In this document: positions 51,981 to 60,800 of the stretch, one piece after another
Layout of the letters: each line of letters begins with the position of its first letter
Position numbering within the stretch: the first letter of the stretch is position 1
From: Pelomonas sp. CA6
GTDB taxonomy: Bacteria; Pseudomonadota; Gammaproteobacteria; Burkholderiales; Burkholderiaceae_C
Direction of reading: 5' to 3'
Assembly: GCF_022549225.1 (NCBI RefSeq)
Contig: NZ_JAKZFD010000001.1
Span: 434,001-498,000, forward strand
Length of the DNA: 64,000 nucleotides
Made by a program: the position numbers and the translations under genes
Notes under the pieces: generated by a model
Told to the model about the DNA's origin: nothing
The model's database searches: none
Seen by the model: only the letters and a program-made list of their open reading frames with translations

Positions 51981-54232
51981 CCCGGCAGTCTACCGGCCCG
52001 GGCGTTCAGCCAGACCGAGACCTGGTCCGCGGGCATGGGCAGCGCGATGCCGTTGCCCTGGGCCTGTTGGCAGCCCAGCGCGCGCAGCGCGTCCAGGTGC
52101 GCGGGCGATTCGGCCCCTTCAGCCACCGTGGCCAGCCCCAGTTCGCGCGCCAGAGCGAGCGCATTGCGCACCAGCGCCTGGTCTTTCTCGTTGACCAGCA
52201 GGGTCTGCACGAAGGAGCGGTCCAGCTTCAAGGCGTCAAAGGGCAGGCGGCGCAGATAGGCCAGGTTGGCGTAGCCGGTGCCGAAGTCGTCCAGCGCCAG
52301 CTTCAAGCCCAGCGCGCGGCATTCCCGGAGCACCGATTCGGCCAGCCCCAGGTCGGGCAGGGCGCTGGATTCCAGCAGTTCCAGGCACAGCTGCTGCGGC
52401 GCCGGAGCGCCGGGCTGGGCCAGCAGCTCGCGCAGCCGGGCCACGAAGCCGGGGGACTGCAGATGGCGGGCGCTGATGTTGAGGCTCAGCTCCAGCGCCA
52501 GGCCCTGGTCGCGCCAGCGGCCAGCCTGGGCCAGGCCTTGCTGCAGCACCCAGTCGCCCAACCGGCCGGCGAGCGGGCTGGATTCCACATGGTGCAGGAA
52601 GCGGTCCGGCCCCAGCACGCCCTGCAGCGGGTGGCGCCAGCGCAGCAGGGCCTCCATGCCGACGACGCGGCCGTCCGCGAGCGCGATCTTGGGCTGGTAG
52701 TACAGCATCAGTTCGCCGAGCTCCAGCGCCTGCTCCAGGTCGCGCAGCTGGTGGCTGCGCTGCTCGCTGGCCTGACCGTCCCCGGGGTCGAACATCGCGT
52801 GGCGGTCGCGTCCGTCGCGCTTGGCCTGGTTCAGCGCGCTGGCGGCATGGCGCATCAGTGTTTCCGCCGCCGCCTCGTCCATCGGATACAGCGTGGCGCC
52901 CATGCTGACGCTCAGCGGCCGGTCCTGGACTGCGCCGCGGGCGTGGCGCAGCAGCCGGCGCAGTGCCTGATGGGCTTCCTGCTCGTCGCTGACATGCAGC
53001 AGCAGCCCGAACTCGTCGCCGCCCAGCCGGGCGATCGCGTCCTGCGGCCCTGAGGCGCCGCGCAGCGCCGAGCGCAGGCTGTGCGCGAGGTGCTGCAGCA
53101 CCCGGTCGCCGCCTTGCTCGCCGAGTTCGGTATTGATGCGTGCGAAGCCATCGACGTCCAGGCGCGCGACGCACAGCGCGCCCTGGTCGGGTCGCCAGCG
53201 GGCCTGGGCCTGGGCGATGCGCTCCGTCAGGCCGGCCTCGTTGAGCAGGCCGGTCAGCGGGTCCTGCCGGGCCAGGCCCAGCAGCAGCTTCTCGCGCGCC
53301 TCGGCGGCACTGCGGTCGTCGATCTCCAGCATGAAGCGGCGCGGCGCCTGTTCCAGCGCGTCCGCTTCTTCCTCTTCGCCGGTCTCGATGACGTGCAGGC
53401 GCAGAAGCAGGCTGCGCAGCTGGCCGTGGCGGTCCTGGATCCATACCGCGCCCTCCCAGCCGGCCTCATCGGGCCGCGCCCGCGCCGCGTCGCTGAGCTG
53501 CGACCAGAGCGCGGAGGCCTCGTGACCGCCGGTCGCCAGCACCTCCGGGCCGAGGACCGCGGGGCGCTGCCCTTCCATGGCCCCGTCCCAGTCCGCGCAG
53601 AGCCGGTGGAAGGCGGGATTGGCCTGTTCGATGCGCCAGGCGCCATCCAGCAGCGCCTGCGCCTGACCGCTGAAGCGGAACAGACCGCGGGCGCTGGCCT
53701 CGCGCTCGCGCTGAGCCTGCCGCTGGCGCGCATCGCTCAGCGCGCAGCGGGCCAGGCGCGCCAGTCCACGCGCATCGCGCTCCAGCACCTCGGCACGCAG
53801 CTCAAACCATGTCCAGCCCCCCTCTCCGTCGCTGAGGCGAAGGCGCTCGTGCAGGACCGCGCCGAAGGGGGAGGGGACCACCAGCAGGCCCTGCAACCGC
53901 GGCGCCAGGCGCTGGCGATCAAGCGCATGGCTGTGTCGCAGCCAGTCCAGCCAGTCGCCCTGCGGAGGGCCCAGGCGCTGATGCCAAAGACGGGAAGCCT
54001 GCAAGCCGGCGCGGCTGATGCACAGCACGGCCAGGCCCGCATCACTCAGCGCACCGTCCCAGAGTGCCAGCTGTTCACGCCGCAGGCGGCCCAGCCCCAG
54101 CGCGCCGGCCAGCCAGCCGAGCAAACCGCCGGCCCGGATTCCGGCCACGGAATGTGGCGCCTGCGGGCGGTCTTGCCTCCCAGGCGTGACGGCGTCGAGT
54201 ATTTTCAAGGCCCGTCCTCGCAAGCTGGGCAA
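51977..54232 (-). CDS. GGDEF-EAL protein (diguanylate cyclase/phosphodiesterase)
   Basis: This 751-residue protein has an N-terminal region of about 310 residues with a PAS-like part (LLDGAWRIEQANPAFHRLCA). A GGDEF domain follows with intact GGDEF at 404-408, and an EAL domain with Glu527 (GMEALLRWRHP), LELLES, DDFGTGYANLAYL, KLDRSFVQTL and VAEGAES. Both catalytic sites look complete. The RxxD inhibitory site before GGDEF reads GPQD, so product inhibition is probably lost. No membrane helices are clear. The start is uncertain: TTG at 54232, or TTG at 54208 preceded by GAGGA. The stop overlaps dnaG. Confidence 0.9.
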   Translation of the reverse strand: MPSLRGRALKILDAVTPGRQDRPQAPHSVAGIRAGGLLGWLAGALGLGRLRREQLALWDGALSDAGLAVLCISRAGLQASRLWHQRLGPPQGDWLDWLRHSHALDRQRLAPRLQGLLVVPSPFGAVLHERLRLSDGEGGWTWFELRAEVLERDARGLARLARCALSDARQRQAQREREASARGLFRFSGQAQALLDGAWRIEQANPAFHRLCADWDGAMEGQRPAVLGPEVLATGGHEASALWSQLSDAARARPDEAGWEGAVWIQDRHGQLRSLLLRLHVIETGEEEEADALEQAPRRFMLEIDDRSAAEAREKLLLGLARQDPLTGLLNEAGLTERIAQAQARWRPDQGALCVARLDVDGFARINTELGEQGGDRVLQHLAHSLRSALRGASGPQDAIARLGGDEFGLLLHVSDEQEAHQALRRLLRHARGAVQDRPLSVSMGATLYPMDEAAAETLMRHAASALNQAKRDGRDRHAMFDPGDGQASEQRSHQLRDLEQALELGELMLYYQPKIALADGRVVGMEALLRWRHPLQGVLGPDRFLHHVESSPLAGRLGDWVLQQGLAQAGRWRDQGLALELSLNISARHLQSPGFVARLRELLAQPGAPAPQQLCLELLESSALPDLGLAESVLRECRALGLKLALDDFGTGYANLAYLRRLPFDALKLDRSFVQTLLVNEKDQALVRNALALARELGLATVAEGAESPAHLDALRALGCQQAQGNGIALPMPADQVSVWLNARAGRLPG

Positions 54233-54407
54233 TGGCGTTGGAGGATTTGATGCTAGCAGCGGGGTTTATCTGGCAGGGCCTTGCCGCCCCTGCAAACAAG
54301 TGGTGGAGCCGCGACCCGGGGATCGGGGATAACCCTTGGCTGCGTCTCCGGCACCAGAAATCGGGCGCCATCCGCGCGACGGGACGGCGCCCTCCGCCGT
54401 GGGGGCG

Positions 54408-54444
54408 AAAAAAAGCCGCCGCTGAGGCTTCTCAGCGGCGGCTT
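54408..54444 (-). terminator. Intrinsic terminator after the H-NS-family gene
   Basis: AAGCCGCCGCTGAG (54413-54426), a GCTT loop and CTCAGCGGCGGCTT (54431-54444) form a perfect 14-bp stem, followed on the minus strand by a seven-T run (54414-54408). It lies 29 bases after the stop of the H-NS-family gene. Confidence 0.9.
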
Positions 54445-54473
54445 GGTTTGCTTCTGTCTGTGTGCGGGACTTA

Positions 54474-54770
54474 TCAGACGGCAAAATCTTCCAGTTTGGC
54501 ACCGCCAGCGATGGCGGCTTTCAGCCATTTGGGCTGCAGGCCGCGACCGCTCCAGGTCTCGCCGGTGGCCTGGTTGCGATATTTCGCCGCCACCTTGGAG
54601 GTCTTGACGGCCTTGGGTGCCTTGGCATTCAGATCGGAAACCGACAAGCCATATTCGGCCATCAATGCGCGAACCTTGGCAATCGCGTCGGAGCGCTCGC
54701 GCTCCTGGGTCTCGGCGATTTCCTTTTCAAGCGCAGCCCGCTGGGCGAGGAGGTCTTTCAGCGTTGCCAT
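54474..54770 (-). CDS. H-NS family nucleoid-associated protein
   Basis: This 98-residue DNA-binding protein has an N-terminal coiled-coil oligomerisation part (MATLKDLLAQRAALEKEIAE) and the C-terminal AT-hook-like H-NS domain YRNQATGETWSGRGLQPKWL. It resembles the short H-NS/BpH3-type silencers of Burkholderiales. It is a single gene between its own promoter and a strong terminator. Confidence 0.93.
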   Translation of the reverse strand: MATLKDLLAQRAALEKEIAETQERERSDAIAKVRALMAEYGLSVSDLNAKAPKAVKTSKVAAKYRNQATGETWSGRGLQPKWLKAAIAGGAKLEDFAV

Positions 54771-54819
54771 TTATGCGTTCCTTGCAAAGTCCAACAAGTA
54801 CCCGACTCGGGATTGGCCG

Positions 54820-54850
54820 ATTATAGGTCAGGGTTTGGAAAATCGTGCAA
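54820..54850 (-). promoter_or_regulatory. Candidate promoter of the H-NS-family gene
   Basis: On the minus strand TTGCAC (54850-54845), 19 bases, then a perfect TATAAT (54825-54820). The spacing is long but the -10 is exact, giving a leader of about 40 bases. Confidence 0.55.
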
Positions 54851-54895
54851 GAGCAAGTTTCTGGCGCTGAAATGCCCAGCGGCCGCTGCCGTGAA

Positions 54896-55954
54896 TTACT
54901 TGTAGCCGGCCTTGTCCAGCAGCTGCTGGACCTTGCCAATATTGGCACCCACCGTGGAGACCGGAATCGTCTCCATCTTGAAATTGCCCATCGCCTCCAG
55001 CGCCGGATTGCTGGGCTTCACGCCCGGCACCGTGGGCCATTCGTTGTTGCCGTTGGCGAAGTAGACCTGGGCCTCGGGGGAGGACAGGTATTCGAGGAAC
55101 TTGACCGCGTTGTCGCGATTCTTCGCGTGGCGGGCGACGGCGCCGCCGGCGATGTTCACGTGCGTGCCCCAGCTTTGCTGGTTGGGGAACACCACGCCGA
55201 CCTTTTCCACCACGGCGCGGTCGTCGGGCTTGTTGGAGCGCATCATGCGCGCCAGGTAATAGGTATTCGTGAGTGCGATGCCGCATTCCCCGCTGGCCAC
55301 GGCCTTGATCTGGTCCGTGTCGCCGCCCTTGGGTTCACGGGCCATGTTGCCGACCACGCCCTTGAGCCATTGCTCGGTTTGTGCCGCGCCCAGATGTTCA
55401 TACAGCGCGCCGAACAGCGACAAGTTATAGGGATGCGAGCCGGAACGGGTGCAAACCTTGCCCTTGTTCTTGGGATCCGCCAGATCCTGGTAGTTCTGGA
55501 CGTCGGCCTTGTTGACGTTGATCTTGTTGTAGACGATCACGCGGGCGCGGGTCGAAAAACCAAACCAGGCCGTGCCCTGCGCACCGGCCTTGGCGCGCAG
55601 ATTCACCGGAATGCGCTGCTCCAGCAGCTCGGATTTGACCGGCAGGAACAGCCCCTCGTTCTCGGCCTGCCACAGGCGGGCGGCGTCGACCAGCAGGATC
55701 ACATCGGCGGGGGAGGCGCTGCCTTCGCTCTTCAGGCGCGCGAGCAGACCGGCGTCATCGGTATCGACACGATTGATCTTGATGCCGGTGGCCTTGGTGA
55801 AATTCGCGTACAGCGCTTCGTCCGTCTGGTAATGACGGGCGGAATAGAGATTCAGCACCTGTTCCTGGGCCCACAGGGTGGGCGCGGCGGCAAGCAGGCC
55901 CAGACCCAGGACGGTGGATTTCAGCGAGAAACGGCGGGAAACGATGGAACGCAT
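54896..55954 (-). CDS. Ferric iron ABC transporter substrate-binding protein (FutA/FbpA-like)
   Basis: This 352-residue periplasmic protein binds Fe(III). The signal peptide MRSIVSRRFSLKSTVLGLG is cut near LWAQ; mature LNLYSARHYQTDEALYANF and the NTYYLARMM segment carry the tyrosines that hold iron in this family. GGAG precedes the ATG at 55954; a longer in-frame reading to 56035 would overlap yggX and is rejected. No permease or ATPase gene is in the window, so it acts as an orphan or works with a transporter elsewhere. A Fur-like box lies just upstream. Confidence 0.92.
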   Translation of the reverse strand: MRSIVSRRFSLKSTVLGLGLLAAAPTLWAQEQVLNLYSARHYQTDEALYANFTKATGIKINRVDTDDAGLLARLKSEGSASPADVILLVDAARLWQAENEGLFLPVKSELLEQRIPVNLRAKAGAQGTAWFGFSTRARVIVYNKINVNKADVQNYQDLADPKNKGKVCTRSGSHPYNLSLFGALYEHLGAAQTEQWLKGVVGNMAREPKGGDTDQIKAVASGECGIALTNTYYLARMMRSNKPDDRAVVEKVGVVFPNQQSWGTHVNIAGGAVARHAKNRDNAVKFLEYLSSPEAQVYFANGNNEWPTVPGVKPSNPALEAMGNFKMETIPVSTVGANIGKVQQLLDKAGYK

Positions 55955-56000
55955 AGGAACTCCAGACCATGCGGATTTGCAGTGGCTGGAGTGTAGCCTT

Positions 56001-56013
56001 AACGAGAATCGTT
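56001..56013. promoter_or_regulatory. Candidate Fur box
   Basis: AACGAGAATCGTT is palindromic and matches the Fur core AATGATAATCATT at 10 of 13 positions. It lies 47 bases before the iron-binding protein gene and next to a possible -10, TACACT (minus strand, 55995-55990). Iron control of an iron transport gene makes the match credible. Confidence 0.6.
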
Positions 56014-56027
56014 CCTGTTTCGCCAGG

Positions 56028-56300
56028 TCAGGCACTGGGCGGCACGTAGCCGGCCGGCTTCTCGGCGCCGTCGCCGAAGAAGAATTGCTCCATCTGGCGC
56101 GCCAGGTACTGGCGGGCGCGCTGGTCGGCCAGGTTCAGCCGGTTCTCGTTGACCAGCATGGTCTGGTGCTTCATCCAGGCGGCCCAGGCCTCCTTGGAGA
56201 CGCTGTCATAGATGCGCTTGCCCAGGTCGCCGGGGTAGACGGGAAAGTCCATGCCCTCGGCTTCCTTCTTCAAATACACGCATTGCACGGTGCGAGCCAT
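56028..56300 (-). CDS. yggX: YggX-family iron-trafficking/oxidative damage protection protein
   Basis: This 90-residue cytoplasmic protein is thought to protect iron-sulfur clusters and to handle Fe(II). [19 protein letters not shown] carries the conserved Cys7; [18 protein letters not shown] and [20 protein letters not shown] are family motifs. It lies just upstream of the iron-binding protein gene on the same strand and downstream of argA. Confidence 0.95.
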   Translation of the reverse strand: MARTVQCVYLKKEAEGMDFPVYPGDLGKRIYDSVSKEAWAAWMKHQTMLVNENRLNLADQRARQYLARQMEQFFFGDGAEKPAGYVPPSA

Positions 56301-56378
56301 TTCAACCTCTTGTCTTGCTAGGGTGGCCTGTGGGCCGGGTTCAACGGGGCCGGAGCCGCCCGCGGGGTGGCGGGCGAC

Positions 56379-57719
56379 TCAGGCCAGTTTCTTGACCAGG
56401 ACCTGCGAGCGGCGGTCCCAGTTGTATTTGCGCTTGCGCTCTTCGGGCAGCCAGTCCGGGTCCACGGGCTGGAAGCCGCGCTTGATGAACCAGTGCATGG
56501 TGCGGGTGGTGAGCACGAAGATGCTGGACAGGCCCTGGGCCTTGGCGCGCTGCTCGATGCGCTTCAGGATGCGCTCGCCGTCGCCCTGGCCCTGCACGGC
56601 CGAGGAAACGGTCAGCGCCGCCATCTCGCCGGTGCGGGCCTCCAGGTAGGGGTGCAGGGCCGCGCAGCCGAAGATGACGCCGTCGTGCTCGATCACCGTG
56701 TAGAGCTCGATGTCACGCTCGATCTCGGTGCGGTCGCGCTTGACCAGGGTGCCGTCGCGCTCGAAGGGTTCGATCAGCGCGATCAGGCTCCCGATGTCGT
56801 CCGGCGTGGCTTCGCGCAGGCTCTCCAGCTTCTCGTCCACCACCATGGTGCCGATGCCGTCGTGGGTGTAGACCTCCTGCAGCAGCGCGCCGTCCACCGC
56901 GAAGGGCAGGATGTGCGAGCGCTCGACACCGGCCTCGCAGGCGCGCACGCAGTACTGCAGGTAGAAGGCCACGTCCGTGGGCTGGGTGGGGCGCGGCAGC
57001 TTGGCCAGCATGCGCTTGGCGTCGGCCAGCGCCAGCTCGGTGTCGATGGCGCTGTCGGGGTCGTCCTGGTTCTCGCGGACGCCGGCCACCTCGGTCATGA
57101 ACAGCAGCTTGTCGGCCTGCAGCGCGATCGCGGTGGCGGTGGCCACGTCTTCCATGGTCAGGTTGAAGGCCTCGCCGGTGGGCGAGAAGCCGAAGGGCGA
57201 CATCAGCACGATGGCGCCGCTGTCGATCGCGCGCTGGATCGCCGCCGAATCCACGCGACGCACCACGCCGCTGTGCTGGAAGTCCACGCCATCGACGATG
57301 CCCACCGGGCGCGCGGTCAGGAAATTGCCGGAAACGACGCGCACCGTGGAGTTGGCCATGGGGGTGTTGGGCAGGCCCTGCGAGAACGCGGCCTCGATCT
57401 CGAAGCGCAGCTGCCCTGCGGCCTCCTGCGCGCAATCCAGCGCCACCGCGTCGGTGATGCGCATGCCCTGGCTGTAGCGCGACTGCTGGCCCTTGGCCGC
57501 GAGCTGCTCGTTGACCTGGGGACGGAAGCCATGCACCAGCACGATCTTGATGCCCATCGCATGCATGATCGCCAGGTCCTGCACGAAGCTGTTGAGCTTG
57601 CCCGCGGCGATCAGCTCGCCGGTCATCCCGACGACGAAAGTCTCACCCCGGTAGGCGTGGATGTAGGGGGCCACGGCGCGGAACCAGGGAACGAAGGTGT
57701 GAGGGAAGACCAGGCTCAT
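56379..57719 (-). CDS. argA: N-acetylglutamate synthase
   Basis: ArgA acetylates glutamate with acetyl-CoA, the first step of arginine synthesis. The 446-residue protein has an N-terminal amino acid kinase-like regulatory domain (FVVGMTGELIAAGKLNSF; MGIKIVLVHGFRPQVNEQL) and a C-terminal GNAT domain (MAALTVSSAVQGQGDGERIL near residue 375). The ATG at 57719 fits the family start; the frame is open to 57785. It is divergent from hrpA. Confidence 0.96.
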   Translation of the reverse strand: MSLVFPHTFVPWFRAVAPYIHAYRGETFVVGMTGELIAAGKLNSFVQDLAIMHAMGIKIVLVHGFRPQVNEQLAAKGQQSRYSQGMRITDAVALDCAQEAAGQLRFEIEAAFSQGLPNTPMANSTVRVVSGNFLTARPVGIVDGVDFQHSGVVRRVDSAAIQRAIDSGAIVLMSPFGFSPTGEAFNLTMEDVATATAIALQADKLLFMTEVAGVRENQDDPDSAIDTELALADAKRMLAKLPRPTQPTDVAFYLQYCVRACEAGVERSHILPFAVDGALLQEVYTHDGIGTMVVDEKLESLREATPDDIGSLIALIEPFERDGTLVKRDRTEIERDIELYTVIEHDGVIFGCAALHPYLEARTGEMAALTVSSAVQGQGDGERILKRIEQRAKAQGLSSIFVLTTRTMHWFIKRGFQPVDPDWLPEERKRKYNWDRRSQVLVKKLA

Positions 57720-57833
57720 GGGCGGAATTGTGCCGCAGCCCATTCGCCACTCGCCCGGCTGCGGGTACCGCGCGTGCGAGGCCAAACCTGACTAGCGGCC
57801 GGGCCCGGCGCCGCGCGGGATAATCCCGGCCCC

Positions 57834-60800
57834 GTGAGTGAAGAACACAACAAGCCCCAGGCCCGCCCCGCGCGCGCCGCCGAGCGGCGCCGCCAACCGG
57901 CCCCCGCAGCCCGAGCGCCACGGCCGGCCAATCCGGTCCCGCCCATCTCGTTCCCCGAGTCGCTGCCCGTTTCCAGCCGGCGCGAGGAGATCGCGCGGCT
58001 GCTGTCCGAGCATCAGGTCATCATCGTCTGCGGCGAGACCGGCTCCGGCAAGACCACGCAGCTGCCCAAGATCGCGCTGGCCCTGGGCCGCGGGCTGGCG
58101 CAGGGCGGCGGCCTGATCGGCCACACCCAGCCGCGGCGCATCGCCGCGTCCAGCGTCGCCAAGCGCATCGCCGAAGAACTCAACACCCCGCTGGGCGAGG
58201 TGGTGGGCTACAAGGTGCGCTTCCAGGACCGGCTGCAGCCCGGCGCCAGCGTCAAGCTGATGACCGATGGCATCCTGCTCGCCGAGACGCAGACCGATCC
58301 GCTGCTCAAGGCCTACGACACGCTGATCATCGACGAGGCCCACGAGCGCAGCCTGAACATCGACTTCCTGCTCGGCTACCTGCGCGAGATCCTGCCACGC
58401 CGGCCGGACCTGAAGGTCATCGTCACCTCGGCCACCATCGACGCCGAGCGCTTCGCCAACCATTTCGCCAGCATCAAGGGGCCGGCGCCGGTCATCATGG
58501 TCTCGGGCCGGACCTTCCCGGTGGAGCAGCGCTACCGGCCCTATGAGGAATCCAAGGACTACGACCTCAACGACGCGATCTGCGACGCCGTCGACGAGCT
58601 GTGGCGCGAGGCCGGCGGCAGCGGCGACGTGCTGGTCTTCCTGCCCGGCGAGCGCGAGATCCGCGAGGCCGCCGAGGCACTGCGCAAGCACCACCCGCCG
58701 GGCGTGGAGATCCTGCCGCTGTTCGCGCGCCTGTCGCAGCAGGAGCAGGACCGCGTCTTCCAGCCCCATGGCCAGCGGCGCATCGTGCTGGCGACCAACG
58801 TCGCCGAGACCTCGCTGACCGTGCCCGGCATCCGCTACGTGGTCGACCCGGGCCTGGCGCGCGTCAAGCGCTACAGCTACCGCAACAAGGTCGAGCAGCT
58901 GCAGATCGAGCCCATCAGCCAGGCGGCCGCCAACCAGCGCGCCGGCCGCTGCGGCCGCGTGGCCAACGGCATCTGCATCCGCCTTTACGACGAGAAGAGC
59001 TTCAACGAGCGCCCGCGCTTCACCGACCCGGAGATCCTGCGCTCCTCGCTGGCCGGCGTGATCCTGCGCATGAAGGCGCTGCACCTGGGGCAGGTGGAGG
59101 ACTTTCCCTTCATCGAGCCGCCGCCGCGCAAGGCCATCGCCGACGGCTACCAGCTGCTCGCCGAGCTGGGCGCGGTGGACGAGCGCAACGAGCTGACCGA
59201 GATCGGGCGCGAGCTCTCCAAGCTGCCGCTGGACCCGCGCGTGGGCCGCATGATCCTGGAGGCACGCCGGCGCGACGCGCTGACCGAGGTGCTGGTGATC
59301 GCCAGCGCGCTCTCCGGTCAGGACGTGCGCGACCGTCCGCTGGAGCAGCAGCAACAGGCCGACGAGAAGCACAAGAAGTTCGACGACGAACGCTCGGAGT
59401 TCATGGGCTACCTCAAGCTGTGGAAGTGGATCGCCGACAGCCGCGGCGGCGAGGGTGAGCACCGGCTCTCCAATCGCAAGCAGGAACAGCTGCTGCGCGA
59501 GCATTTCGTCAGCCCGCGCCGCGTGCGCGAATGGCGCGACATCCATTCGCAGCTGCATACCGTGGTGGCCGAGCATGGCTGGCGGCTCAACGCCAGCCCG
59601 GCCACCTACGACCAGGTGCACCTGTCCATGCTCGCCGGCCTGCTGGGCAACATCGGCTGCAAGGCCGACGACGACGAGTGGTACCTCGGCGCGCGCGGCA
59701 TCAAGTTCTGGCGTCATCCCGGGGCCCACCTGAGCAAGAAGCCCGGCCGCTGGATCGTCGCCGCCGAGCTGGTCGACACCACGCGGCTGTTCGGCCGCGG
59801 CATCGCCGCGATCGACGTCAACTGGATCGCGCCGCTGGCCGGCCATCTGCTCAAGACCCAGCTGCTGGAGCCGCACTGGGAGAAGAAGGCCGCCGAGGTC
59901 ATCGCGCTGGAGCGCGCCACGCTGTACGGCATCGTCGTGTACAACAACCGGCGCGTGAACTTCGGCCGCGTCGACCCGGTCGCCGCGCGCGAGATCTTCA
60001 TCCGCGAGGCCCTGGTCAACGGCGAATGGGAGACCCGGCTGCCCTTTTTGGCGCACAACCAGAAGCAGGTCGCCAAGGTCCAGGAGCTGGAGCACAAGTC
60101 GCGCCGCCAGGATGTGCTGGTGGACGAGGAACTGATTTACGCCTACTACGACGAGCACCTGCCCGCCGAGGTCTGCTCGGGCGCGAGCCTGGAGAAGTGG
60201 TACCGCGAGGCGAGCCGGGCCCATCCGCGCCTGCTGATGCTGGAGCGCGAGGAGCTGATGCGCCACGAGGCCGCGGGCGTCACCAGCAATGCCTTCCCCA
60301 AGACCCTGCGCCTGGGCGGCGTCGACTGCAGCGCCAGCTACCTGCACGAGCCCGGCGACGCGCGCGACGGCGTCACCGTCAGCGTGCCCATCTTCGCGCT
60401 CAACCAGGTCAGCGAGGAGCGCTGCGACTGGCTGGTGCCCGGCATGCTGGAGGCCAAGCTGATGGCCTTGCTGAAGAGCCTGTACCAGAAGCCGCGGGCG
60501 CGACTGACGCCGCTGCCGGACTTCGTCGCCGAATTCGTCGAGCTGCATCCCTTCGCGCAGGGCAACCTGATGGAACTGCTCATCAAGGCCGTGCGCGAGC
60601 GCAGCCAGATCGCGGTGCAGCGCAACGACTTCAAGCTGGAACAGGTGCCGCCGCACCTGTTCATGAACATCCGCGTGGTGGACGAACATGGCCGCCAGCT
60701 GGGCATGGGGCGCAACCTCGCGGCGCTGAAGGCCGAGCTGGGTGCGCAGGCGCGCTCCGCCTTCCAGGCGCTCGCGGTGCTCAAGCGCGACCCGCCCGCG

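Noticed and set aside
56353-56380. Hairpin GAGCCGCCCGC...GCGGGCGACTC as argA terminator
   Set aside because: It has a mismatch, includes the argA stop codon and has no T-run.
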